From Pelobates cultripes (Eukaryota > Chordata > Amphibia > Anura > Pelobatidae), in assembly GCA_933207985.1 (NCBI GenBank), contig OW240913.1, positions 324,921,700 through 324,985,699 on the forward strand: a stretch of 64,000 bases of DNA, in the 5' to 3' direction. How positions within the stretch are numbered: the first letter of the stretch is position 1; every line of letters starts with the position of its first letter. The notes below the pieces were generated by a model. It was not told the origin of the DNA, searched no databases, and saw only the letters and a list, made by a program, of their open reading frames with translations. Position numbers and translations under genes: made by a program. Positions 47,946-58,739 of this stretch are shown here, one piece after another.

Positions 47946-49859
47946 GATATACATATTTACCACTGTACCACGAGCAAGAAATACTCACGGAGGTATACCG
48001 GGGAGACTCCCGCTTATTTACACACACTCCTGGAGATGGTACGGTTAACGGATGAGCCTCAGGTATTACAAGAGTGCAGGTTTTGGTATGTTTTGCGCTA
48101 TATGACACAGACAATTGCATTCTGTTTTCGATATCCAGACCATTGCGAACAAACTGTGACATGAGACATGTGACATGAGATATGAGACCCTCATAGAGGA
48201 AACCGGCACTGCCTTGCTCGGGTAACAAGACTAGGGAAGGCCCACTACCCAGTCTGCAGGTAAACCGTATGCATGGATCGCAGGGAAAGACCGGAAACCC
48301 TGGTTGACTTGAGTTTCTTGGTCATTACAAGCTTGGGATAAGATGACAGGGCTGCCCCTACTCCTCTGAGCACATATCTGGAGAACATGGTTCGGAGATG
48401 GAGGGCCCTCCGTCTATACTCCACACCCCTCACGGGAGCCATCTTGGTTTGGGTTCTCGCTAATACATTTTTAAAAAGATTTTTTAAACTACCATCAAGG
48501 AGATGTTCGAGACTCTATGGAGGAACCCGGTGTACCCCGACTCGTACACGGACATCGAAGTCGGGTCGCTACCTACTGCTGGAGTTTGGCTCAGGATGTG
48601 TAGCAGACGCAGATAGGGCTGCCGACATTCTCAAACTGGACAACACATGACTCGGATGATTGAAGCTAGACCCTTGTTTTTCGTTATATCTGTGCTTTGG
48701 AATCACCTGTCATGAGCGAAGGGATTTTACACCGTGCATGCGTATTGGAGAACGCTAGGTGTTCACGGGACTCCAAGCTAAGAAGGGAGGTATCCCTCTA
48801 TAGGGAGACTTTGACTTCGGTTATCAAACTCACATTCCTGGGTCCCTTGACCAAGGGCCTACTCTGGGAGATGCGTGCCTGAACAGTCAGGGGTACAGGG
48901 ACCTAGGGGTCTCGCTACATTATACCCTATCTTGTAAGTGGCGTGTAGACCAGGAACCACTACACGAATTTTGACAGGTCAGGCATGGAATAGGATTGTA
49001 CTACCGGTGAGAGGATTATTTCACTCTCTCACTACAGTACGTGAGGACTGTTCATTGTTATACGGGTCCCAATCACCATTGGATCCGTACATCTTATCAC
49101 TCTTCGACGATGGCATATATGGATGGAAATCTCAACTCCGGTTTACGTTTCCCATCCCTTTGAATATTTCCGGGACTCACTATTCCCAGGATAGTCGACC
49201 ACTGCGCCACCACACAAGTTCAGTTTGGGACCCTGATTGGACGCCCTTTTTGGGGTCCTTTCTCTGCCGCAGCCGAGGTTACACAGTCCATTTTGAATAT
49301 TGGGACCACTTAGGATACGGATGGTTTGACCACACTTTTGCCTGCATAATAATTTATTCTCGGATGAGACCTCTCACCGGGTGAGTCATGGGGGAACGAA
49401 AGTTCCTACTCGGTTCTATTATGGAACTGGTGGTGGACTTGGGTGCATTCCTCGAGATTGGAGATCTACCGGCAAGGCCACATCACCGGGTGACCATGGC
49501 ACGATCGGAGGAGCCACCGTCCACATCAAGAGTTGAGACATGGTGGTAGTTTCTTATGACCTTCGACATTACAAGTACAGGTAAATGACTGATAGGTCAG
49601 CTTGGCAGATCATGATCCGGCTACTAGGAAACAGGTCACAACCCTACGTACAATTAATCTATCAACGGATGGTGTTTTTTTCCTTATTTGAGATGCTTCG
49701 TCAGCTGGCATCTTCATTGATCCGTCTACTGTCATTTATTGCTGTTGAAAAGTCCATTTAGGATTGCTCTGATATCTCACGGAATAGGTACCAACGAAAC
49801 GGATTTGTTGACTGAGCGTTAAAACAGCAAATACGAAGCCTCCTGTAATGTTATAAAAT

Positions 49860-49922
49860 TGTAGATTATGCTAGCTTTAGTGTACCTATAATCTTCATTT
49901 TATTAATGACAGGATGTGAGTA
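49860..49922 (+). repeat. Internal complementary region of the DIRS-type element
   Basis: TGTAGATTATGCTAGC...TAATGACAGGATGTGAGTA pairs in inverse orientation with 50392-50454 with few mismatches. In DIRS elements such a region templates joining of the ends. Confidence 0.78.
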
Positions 49923-50291
49923 TTTCCCACCCGTTCTTATCCCTCCCATGTTTAATTTTAATAGTTGGATTTATCAGGTACGTGTGCAACTCTGCTTGTT
50001 GTCTCTGCTACCTGTCACTTGTTCTTATGTGTCTTTTCATAAGTAGGGTTGGGATATCTATTTATTAAGGTAATTTTTATTGCTACATTGGGTACGTACA
50101 TGTTTGTTCAGAGTACATTACATTAGCTAATCAACCTGTTTGATTCTGTTTTTCTCTTGTTTCAGTTTACAGTCCATCAACGCTATCTGGTTTGACAGTT
50201 CTTCTCGGATGTTGAACATTGTTGTATTCATTGTATCTAGGACTTCGTTTCTTCCCATTATATTTTCTACCTTTTGTTCTTATCGGAGCTT

Positions 50292-50456
50292 GATGCAATG
50301 GGAAGGGAGTTTTATAGTACCTAACTTTTTTTCTGATTGGTTGTTTTTCTGTGCTGCTGTGGTGTTCTAGTAAAGAGAGACTTAAGCAAATACTCACCTC
50401 CTGTCATTAATAAAATTAAGATTATAGGTACACTAAAGCTAGCATTATCTACAATC
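50292..50456 (-). repeat. DIRS-type right inverted terminal repeat with extension
   Basis: 50292-50407 is the inverse of the left terminus (45099-45214), and 50392-50454 is the inverse of the internal region 49860-49922. The flank after 50457 is Tc1 sequence. Confidence 0.82.
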
Positions 50457-50560
50457 CCTCTTCATCTTCAGATCATAAACTAAAGACCAGAATTTTCTAG
50501 CAGAGAGCTGAATTGTTCCTTTAAAGATAATGTACCCATCAAGACAAATCTTCACCAACA
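50457..50560 (-). pseudogene. Tc1-like transposase remnant, segment 3
   Basis: CTTCAGATCATAAACTAAAGACC...TTTTCTAGCAGAGAGCTGAATT...CCCATCAAGAC follows, with substitutions, the antisense of the middle region of the same Tc1-type transposase whose C-terminal part is at 43875-44071. It resumes the gene on the far side of the DIRS-type element. Confidence 0.62.
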
Positions 50561-51560
50561 ATCACTTGTACCAATTCTATACATTTATGCTTGTTTATTT
50601 GATTTTATTTTAATATGTGTTAAATATTTTTTGGTTACATTGAGTTGATTTTCTTTTGTATTTTTTTGGTGTAGGGAGATGTTGTGACAAACAGAAATCT
50701 ACAATGTTAACCTTTCATGCCTTTTTGTTTTAAATTGTTTTGTTTTTTTTGTGATTTAATTAATTGTTTTGTTTGACCATTGACAATGGTTGCTATATTT
50801 AGGCATGTAGAAATACAATTATTTTGTACTAATACACACTGCATAGCAAACCAATGTTTGTGTGTTTTGTCTTGTGGTTCAAATGTTAAATGGTTAATGT
50901 TGAAGGTTCTTCCAGAAAAACTGATACAATCCACAATGTTGTGATTCCACTATCATTATGAATTAATTATTATTTTGTTATGTCTTCTGTGGGCACACTA
51001 GACTTGGGTTTGTCTCGCCAAGCAACTCAATGCTAAACCTTAATTTTTATTTACTCATAACTTTGTCAAGAAGAAATCAAATCTAGATGAAATTTGTCAG
51101 TTTTGTTTTCAATCCAGAACCATTTTTCCGCAGTTTGGGAAATTCCACTACTTTATGACAGTTTTTTTTATCACATTCTGCCATTTGCAGTGGAAAATGG
51201 TAGAGTAAACCCTGACCAAAATTGACTGTAATATGTATAATGATCTCAGAACAAACAATTTAATTCCTCAAACTTCACCAAGGACATTTCACTTTAAATC
51301 ATTTTTAAATTGTATGACATCTCGTAAAAATTGTCAACACAAACTTGCAGGATATGGGAAACCCAAACAGAAGAAATAGAAATATACATATTACTGGGCC
51401 TTAGAGTGGCTAGACTTATAAAAAAAAAGGAGTCAAAATCTGAAACTAGCCAAGGTCAGAATTACTGTTGGACAGAAAAACATTAAACAAGCCATATCAG
51501 GATTCCAGAGGTACTCAAATATCCAAATAACTGATATTAAAACCAGAAATACAAACGGAC
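50561..51560. other. No feature recognised; AT-rich
   Basis: No coding signal, arrays or terminal repeats. Confidence 0.5.
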
Positions 51561-52012
51561 TTAAAGGACCACTACAGGCACCCAGACCACTTCAGCTTAA
51601 TGAAGTGGTCTGGGTGCCAGGTTCATCTAGGTTTAACCCTTTCTACTGTAAACATAGCAGTTTCAGAGAAACTGCTATGTTTACAAATTGGTTAATCCAG
51701 CCTCTAGTGGCTGTCTCATTGACAGCCGCTAGAGGCGCTTACGCGCTTCTCACTGTGATTTTCACAGTGAGAAGATGCCAGCGTCCATAGGAAAGCATTC
51801 TCTTGCTGCGCATGCACATTTAGCCAACGACAGCGAAAAGGAGGAGGAGTTCCCCGCGCCGAGGGAGCCCGGCGGGAGAAAACAGGTAAGATTTAACCCC
51901 TTCCACCCTCTAGAGCCAGACGGGAGGGGGGCCCAGAGGGTTAGGGGGACCTAGAGACCCTATAGTGCTAGGAAAACAAGTATGTTTTCCTGGCACTATA
52001 GTGGTCCTTTAA
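51561..52012. mobile_element. TTAA-type hairpin-chain element, complete
   Basis: Element 51565-52008 between TTAA (51561-51564) and TTAA (52009-52012). The ends are AGGACCACTACAGG and CTATAGTGGTCCT. Its left 280 bases match 13770-14070 hairpin by hairpin, including CACCCAGACCACTTCA/TGAAGTGGTCTGGGTG, AAACATAGCAGTTTC/GAAACTGCTATGTTT and CTTCTCACTGTG/CACAGTGAGAAG. It then has an A/G-rich stretch, and near its right end TAGTGC.AGGAAAACA / TGTTTTCCTGGCACTA (51964-51999). Confidence 0.9.
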
Positions 52013-52054
52013 GGAATGCACTAATTGGGTAACATTAACAAGGGACTAAATAGG

Positions 52055-52057
<3 letters not shown>

Positions 52058-52094
<37 letters not shown>
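52058..52094 (+). repeat. (TA)n microsatellite
   Basis: Nearly pure TA dinucleotides. A second short TA run lies at 52293-52312. Confidence 0.92.
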
Positions 52095-52096
<2 letters not shown>

Positions 52097-52292
52097 AACT
52101 GCAAAGGTTTGCACTCCTGGTCACCTTCAGTAATGCCCGGTGCTGGTCTGGCAAATCATTTAGATAGGGCAGAAAGAACTGCACTCCAGGGACTTCATTC
52201 AAAGTTAAAGTAAAACTTTACTTTTATTTAATCCATTAAAAGTTGACGTTTTAGCTCCCACATGGAGTTTTCATCAGGACAGACACTGTATG
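52095..52292 (-). mobile_element. Penelope-like 3' tail fragment with hammerhead-like hairpin (minus)
   Basis: On the minus strand CCTGATGAAAACTCC-ATGT-GGGAGCTAAAACG (52279-52247) follows the hammerhead plan CTGATGA, stem II, GAAAC, with the GAAA box mutated to AAAA. It continues into a segment with TGGAGTGCAGTTCTTTCTGCCC, similar in wording to AGTGCAGTCCTTTCTGCAC in the palindromic insertion near 63010-63040. It is bounded on both sides by TA microsatellites. Confidence 0.45.
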
Positions 52293-52312
52293 TATATATA
52301 TATATATATATT

Positions 52313-53290
52313 TACTATTGTTCAGATAGGCCCACATAACACCTGCAACTCCAAAATTTACAAGAAAGAGATTACCTAGGTGACGTGGATGCTTCAGGAT
52401 CGGAAGTGACATTCCATGTTTGTCATATAAGGACATGCCATTCCAGAGTGCAGTGTCTTAATCAGTATGGGAAGACAAGCTGCGAGACCGAACAGTGAAT
52501 TCCATGTGCACTACCTGCGAAGAGGACCTGATCGATGGCAATTCCATTACTTATTCAGTCTAGGTATGTGTAAGATGTAATGGGACAGTGTATAAGAGGT
52601 GGCCTAGAAAACTGCCTGATAAAAGGGATACTTCCATATAGACAAAGTTGCCACTTTTTCTTTTCATGATTAAAATTTTCTAATTTTAATTAAATTGATA
52701 CTTTGGAGCAGTGAAATGTCACATCTGCCAAAGGATGAGTTTGTCTCCATTTCACATTTAATTAGCAAAATATGGGAACAGCAAAATTAAATAAAGTCAC
52801 TTCTACTAATATCTTATACAATGGCTATCTGTCAGCTCCACTAATGACATATATTTGCTACTGGAAATTCATACTGCTTTGAGTAATCTTCCCTCCACAT
52901 GAAATGAATGTGCATAAAACTGAACAATCATCTGCATATATCCAATAATTTACTGTTGTGGTTGTCAATATACTTTTGTACCAGTTGACAATGCTCTTTC
53001 ATTCATAAAAAATATGTTTAAAATTATGTCATAGTTTTATTTACCCACAGCTGAAGTTAAATTGAACAATAAAGCCTGGTGGCAGCCATCTCTGACGGTC
53101 AGTCTAGAACTGAAAGACAATGTCACTACAAGAGGTAGCTTGTATCAAAATATGGAATATTCGGATTAATGCCACTGATGTGCCCAAACCCTATGGGTAC
53201 AGATTTTCAGTAGAGACAATTACATAAATCCAAAGATAATTCTTGTGGCAAATCCAGCCACTCACTGAAATAAAGATCAATGTATGCGGC
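52313..53290. other. No feature recognised
   Basis: Mixed to AT-rich. No coding signal. Confidence 0.5.
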
Positions 53291-53936
53291 TGTGACAAAG
53301 TGCCCTTTGCCACTTGGTCCTGGAGAGGCCTACTTGCCAACCTCCTCCCCTGTGACTATGACTTTTTCATGTATTTGGCTTTAAAGCCCCTAGTCTACCT
53401 TCAGACAGACTATTTATGTAGGTTGCTTTATTTATCTTATGTTTTAGTCACCCTGTACCCATTATAGGTGCAGGGTGTGTGTAATGTAATTGTTTATAGT
53501 GTGTGTGTGTACTGTGTAATGTATTGCCTGCTCTCTTGTACTGCTGAGGTTTGCTACCAACTAGTTGGGTTTGGCTATGGAGCTTGTCTAGTGCCCTCTG
53601 TTGGTAGCAACAGCAATATGCACTACCTGAATAGCAAGACTGGTTCATTTGCATATTCGGGTAGATTTGCATATTGCTAATTCTGCAGACACGTGAGATA
53701 TTTTCTGTTAAATATTGTCTCCCCCACCCCTTTAAAAATGTGCTATTGTGTTGTGATAAGTCACTGTGTGTTTCCTGCTATGGTTTGACTGTTTGTGATT
53801 TTATTGAGTTTTCACAGCAATGTTAATGTTGTGACCCTGTGGGCTGGTCCCAAGGGAAATAAAGGTTTAGACAGTTCTTCTTGATCCCTCTAAACGTAGC
53901 CTTGTCTCGTTATTGGAGGGAGCTGTTATAATCACA
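53291..53936 (+). mobile_element. Candidate LTR (solo or 5' LTR fragment)
   Basis: It starts TGTGACAAAGTGCCC and ends GTTATAATCACA, so TG...CA with a TGTGA/TCACA inverted end. It holds an AATAAA (53859-53864) about 75 bases before the 3' end and a CTTGTCTCGTTATTGGAGGG tail, an arrangement typical of retroviral-type LTRs. No flanking duplication, primer-binding site or gag/pol was identified, so class is undetermined. Confidence 0.5.
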
Positions 53937-54935
53937 CTGGGGATTGCTATGCTCTGCATTCTCCCCTGAGCTTGAATCACTTAGCTCTTTTAAGAGCTTG
54001 TTCCTGACACGCTCTCCTGACACGCTCTGCGGTGGTTGTGGTGTCTGCTGCACTGCTTGGAGTCCTCAGGAAGCGCTAGGAGCATCCGTCAATGGAGGGT
54101 ACTCAGTCGGAGTACAAGGAGCTCCATTACAGCGGCATTCGTGTGTTACAGCACACGAATACCGCTAGTGTTAAGCTTGGTTATCCACGAACAGTGAATC
54201 ACCGCACTGTTCGTGGAATACGCAAAGTACCGAACGGGAGACCACCCCTAGCAGGTCATGTGTCTCCAATTGGGTACTTTGCAACAATGTATCTGTGTTA
54301 ATTGAGGTCTGTTGCGGGTGGCCGCCGTTCGTGTACCTAACACGTGGTTGCGGCCATCTTTGTTCGTGGAAAGCCAGCAGAGTTTTGTCGTCGAGTGCCT
54401 GGAACCAAATTTGGCTACTCGGCAACACAAGCCCCGCTGGACTCCTGGGCCGGGAATTTTCTGCTTTCGGAACTTTTATTCCCTCAGTTCATACAATCGT
54501 TTTAAACTAAGTGGTCCTGATACGGTAAAATGAACTGCGTTCAGTTATTTGGGCTGGGATCTGAGCGCAAGTTCCCTTAACTGTACGCCCAGGTCCCAGC
54601 TATGTAATAAAGGGTTTAGTAGCTGTCTAGCAGGAATATTATATCGGTTATGGATTTTAATGTAAAAACTGTATTTCTCTGTACCAAGAGATAATCCCAT
54701 TAGCAATGCATTCTGGGCTAATTATCTCCTTGGTACAGCAGTGTATGATGGGTATTCTGTCTGTAAACTCAGTCCCCCATGTAGTCCCCTACTGGACAAA
54801 CCCTGTAATGTGACTTGGGAAACCCCTTACATTTGTAACCACATAAATACTGTGCCCTGTGATTAAAACCTCAGTTGACCTCCAAGCTATATGTCGTCTA
54901 GTTCTTGTGGGAAAGGGATTGTAACTACGCTACCT
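53937..54935 (+). other. Unassigned; possible LTR-element leader or second LTR
   Basis: Includes hairpin pairs GCGGCATTCGTGTG/CACACGAATACCGC (54132-54168) and ATCCACGAACAGTG/CACTGTTCGTGGA (54182-54214). An inverse pair GTACCAAGAGATAATC / ATTATCTCCTTGGTAC lies at 54681-54737. ATTAAAACCTCAG...TCGTCTAGTTCTTGTGGGAAAGG (54863-54915) resembles an LTR 3' end. No gag or pol frame. Confidence 0.3.
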
Positions 54936-55198
54936 GGATTTTACCTACTTGGTACCTGCTTTATTCTGTCTGCCAGAGGAGATGCCCTGGATAATTCTAC
55001 TACTCCGCTACAATTCTCATCAGCCGATGAATGCCCAGTGTAAGTTGAGCAGCTGGCATGATTCTGTCCCATGGCTAATTGCTGTCCTCCTAGAATCTGG
55101 ACCTTTTACCCTTAGCATTGCTTTAAAATAATATAGAGAATACAGGAAGACGGTGATTGGCTATAAGATGTAGGTGCAGCTCACATTAAACTCCCATT

Positions 55199-55350
55199 GG
55201 CTAAACCAGGGGTAGGCAACCTTCGGCACCCCAGATGTTGTGGACTACATCCCCCATAATGCTCTTAAACCCATAATGCTGGCAAAGCATCATGGGAGGT
55301 GAAGTCCAAAACACCTGGAGTGCCGAAGGTTACCTATGCCTGGGCTAAGC
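55199..55350. mobile_element. hAT-type MITE, 136 bp, near-exact TSD
   Basis: Element 55207-55342 begins CAGGGGTAGGCAACCTTCGG and ends CCGAAGGTTACCTATGCCTG. Flanks GGCTAAAC (55199-55206) and GGCTAAGC (55343-55350) match at 7 of 8. Inner arms GCATCATGGGAG... and CCCATAATGCT also pair partly. Confidence 0.87.
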
Positions 55351-57561
55351 CAAACTGCGTACTTCCAATCAGGAAAGCATTTTGTGTAAAGGAGGAGCAT
55401 GGCTAAGAAGATGGGGTTATGCTGCAGAAAGATTCAAAACTTTTGGGGGGCAAATCTAAAGTGATTTGAAAAGAAAATAATGGGGGCAAACCTAAAGAGA
55501 TTGAACAGAAAAGAAATATAGTGTGAGGTTGATACTTTCAAAAGTGGGCAAGTTGTGTTGGTGCCTGAACTGTTTCTTTAAAAACTACAAAAGCTAACTA
55601 TACAATGCCTGGTTAAATTATATCACTTTTATAATTGCCACTGGTTATTATTACTATTATTATCATAATACATACCATTGAAATGTTCTTAAATCAGAGT
55701 GACTCTCTCTAGTAAAAGGTATTGAGCTAATAATGACTGCATTGGAAGGAAGAGAGCTATAATCGAGTTTCTAAAAAAAATTCAGTTGTGCTTTAATAAA
55801 ATTGAGATTTCGTTCACAGGGACGTTCCAAAGTTCATTGGATACAATATAACAAATAAAGAATTCCAATTCAGAAAACACAACCAGCTACTGGTTTTGCA
55901 ATCCACCTGAAGATGTCTTGTGAATCTTTATTTCTGGGGTATTATACACATAATAAATGTCACGTAAGTCTTCTGAAAACCCGTGCAGATTATATGCATT
56001 AAAGAAACAGACATCTGAATTGTGCATCAGTCTTGAATTTTATTGCAGTTTTATCTTTAAAGAATGTGCACTAGGAACCATTCATTTTATATAGGAAAGC
56101 CAGGAAAATCATTAGAAAACAGTGATGTACTATCCATCATGAAAGCACAGCTCTCATTTACAAGGAAAACCAAAGCCTAGTTGGGCAATGTTTGAAAAGT
56201 CTTGCTACTGAGTAAATAAATGTGAGTAACAGATATTAAACTTTTTCTGTAACGAGATCTTCTGATTTCTATTCCCTCTGTGTCACACAGATGGTAATTA
56301 CAGGATATGTTAAATTTTCTTTATAGCCAATCCTGATAGTTATTAGGTAACCGCAGTGCCCAATTTAGCACCACTCTAAGATTTTCGACTATGGATAATG
56401 AAGAGCAGATGTTAGCCGTAGACTTATAATCAATACAACTTGCATTTAAAGTCAAGTACAATAAACTTTGGCCTGAAAAAGAAAAGCTACCCGAAGTTAT
56501 TGAGGAAGCACCAGTGTTGAAGATAAAAGAATTGAACCTGAGAACGATAGAAGTACTCCCATTATTTATAAAACCATAAAATTGACACTGGCCTCAAGTC
56601 TGTTCGCTGTATTAGTCCTACATACCAATTATTCATGCGTTTTTAGACTGATAAATCTTTGTTTTAAGGCAATTTAAAAATGCAGCATATTTTGTGTAAG
56701 GTGCATGTTTTTATAATATACCTACACATTGTGCCAACTGACCTTTTTTTCTAAATGCTATTATATAGTTTGAGAGTTTGGTCTGGAACAGATCGAAAAG
56801 AGGGTTTTCTTACATTCGGCAATAAATGCATTTTATGTGACACATATAGAAGCCTTTTTTCTTTTAGCCCAGTATCGTTGGTGACTAATTCTCTGCCAAA
56901 TACACGCACAAAACATCTACCCCTTGGATTTATTTTTTTTGTAAGATTCAGTTACTACTGTAAATTAATAAGATTAAATGTCTTTCTAGAAAAAGTAAGC
57001 ATCTGACTTACAATTTAAGAAATACCCTGTTTATCAAATATTTTATACATTATTTTTTATTTTATATGTTTAGATTCATGGCCCCCTTTTTTTTTTTTTT
57101 TTACTTATTATTTATTTTTTAATGCATTATACGTGAGTCAGGCAAAGTAGAACAAATAATTGACATCCAATAAAGAGCCTGGGTTCAGTTCTACTTAATA
57201 GCCACTAGAGGCATGGTTAGGAAAGAATACAGGCCTCATCACAAATGCAAATGCTGATATTTGCAACAAAACTGCTTTGCTAAGATGCGGTGGTTTTGGT
57301 GCTTAGGCCTAAGCTTTAAGGTTGAAGGCTTTAAAGGGAAATCTTTATCTGCGTGCTAAATTACGTATAAAGCATTGTCTTTATGAGATATCAATGGAGG
57401 TAAACCATAGATGTTTATAACACAGAGCAAAGTAAGTTTAGAATGTCTATCGGGGGAGTTCAGCTTTATTAAAGGGAGGTACATAGTTTGGATCAAAATC
57501 CAGGCAAACAATTTCTTTAAATACTTACTCTAAGAAGTTGAATTCACATAAACAACAGTTA
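55351..57561. other. No feature recognised; AT-rich
   Basis: The frame at 56755-57006 (83 codons) has no recognised domain. T-run at 57087-57103. Confidence 0.5.
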
Positions 57562-58483
57562 AGAATAACCAAAGCTTTGGGGTCTTTCATTGACAGAAGC
57601 TTCGAAGTATATACACTCGTTAAATTTATTAGAAACTCATTTTAAAGTCCTAAATAGATGGTACTTAGTACCAGACAAATTGAACAAAATGTACTCTTCA
57701 GCAAACCATCTATGTTGGAGATGTGGTATAAACACAGGTACTTTTAAGCATATTTGGTGGGAGTGTAGCAAACTGAACAATTTGTGGTTTAATATACAAA
57801 AGTTTGTATCCATAGACTTGAACCTTGAGTTGAGGCTCTCTCCGGAGACTGTTTTGCTTCATCTAAACTGGCCGGTAATGACAAAGGATTTGAAAATTAT
57901 TCTTATCCATCTTTTTTTAGCAGCAAAAATTGTGATTGCAAGAAGATGGAAAAATGATAGAGAAGTTCCTTGGGATCAAGTTAAAGCCCAGCTTAAGTTT
58001 CAAGTAAAAATGGAAGTGTTATTGAGCAAACAAAAATTAAGTAGGAAAACAGCAATGTGGTTGAAATGTTGGGAGAAGATTGATAAATAGAGAGTTTTTT
58101 TTTTTTTCTTTTTTTTCTTGTTTTTTTTTCATAAATTTAAGGTGAATAATGAGGCTGACTGTTAATGCTTTGGACAATATAATATAATATATATCATGAG
58201 ACAAATATATATCTTTTCTCGATGAGTTTCTTCCCTTCTCTCTTGCTGCACTGTTTTGTCTTGTTTATGTAGATGTGTAAGTCTAAAGTATTGTTCGTTT
58301 TTAGCTAATTGAAATGTATAAGGAAACATCTTATGGATGAACATCTTAAATAGGAAATTGTTTCTTTACCATTTGTATGTAATTGTTGTATTGTATTGTC
58401 TTTTTTTTATGGATAAAAAAAAAGGGGGGGGAAACCCTTTAAATAAAGATTATAATAAAAAAAAAAAAGAATGACCAAAGCTT
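57562..58483 (+). mobile_element. 5'-truncated L1-type LINE with target-site duplication
   Basis: Insertion 57578-58467 ends in AATAAAGATTATAATA and a 12-base A run. Flanks AGAATAACCAAAGCTT (57562-57577) and AGAATGACCAAAGCTT (58468-58483) form a 16-bp duplication with one mismatch. The 5' end is cut inside ORF2, the usual result of incomplete target-primed reverse transcription. Confidence 0.9.
57590..58090 (+). pseudogene. L1-type ORF2 C-terminal fragment with Cys/His motif
   Basis: An open frame of 166 codons ends at TAG 58088-58090. Residues 43-60 read CWRCGINTGTFKHIWWEC, the C-x2-C-x7-H-x5-C-like motif at the C-terminus of L1-type ORF2, which helps the protein act on its RNA or target. 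A KIILIHLFLAAKIVIARRWK helix-rich segment follows (about 104-124), as in other L1-type proteins. Endonuclease and reverse transcriptase domains are missing through 5' truncation. The frame is still intact to its natural stop, so this insertion is younger than the frameshifted one at 23583-24895. The real start codon lies far upstream in the full-length element; the Met at 57590 is incidental. Confidence 0.85.
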
Positions 58484-58739
58484 GAGTGATTGGATACAAC
58501 ATATAGCCTTCCACCAATCTCTGAGCACAATGCATGATTTGATCTGTCAGTTCTATCCTCTGCACTAAAATCATCGAACTTAAAGCCTATTGAAAAGATT
58601 TATTTCAGCACAGGCATAGAGAGTCTCATACACAGTTATACTCTGTTATTTGTATATATGCATGTTAATAAAATAGTACATTGTGTAGCTATATTAATAA
58701 TCTGACTAATAACTTACCAACCTATACGTGGTTATTCAC
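58484..58739. other. No feature recognised
   Basis: AT-rich flank between the L1 insertion and the next element. Confidence 0.5.

Larger units (their letters stand above)
45096..50456 (+). mobile_element. DIRS-type retroelement, internal coding not recognised
   Basis: The left terminus 45099-45214 is the inverse of 50292-50407 with few mismatches (shared CTTAAGTCTCTCT, CCACAGCAGCACAGAAAAAC and GGTACTATAAAACTC). The right terminus extends further, and its last 60 bases (50397-50454) are the inverse of an internal block at 49860-49922. Inverted termini plus an internal complementary region are the hallmark of DIRS elements, which replicate through circular DNA and use a tyrosine recombinase. 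The element lies inside a Tc1 remnant without an obvious TSD, as expected for this order. I could not recognise Gag, reverse transcriptase, RNase H, methyltransferase or recombinase in the 4.6 kb between the termini. It may be a non-autonomous member or heavily decayed. Confidence 0.72.

Noticed and set aside
48938..49384. 148-codon plus-strand frame inside the DIRS-type element
   Set aside because: I found no reverse transcriptase, RNase H, methyltransferase or tyrosine recombinase motif, and its length is possible by chance at this composition. Not called as a gene.
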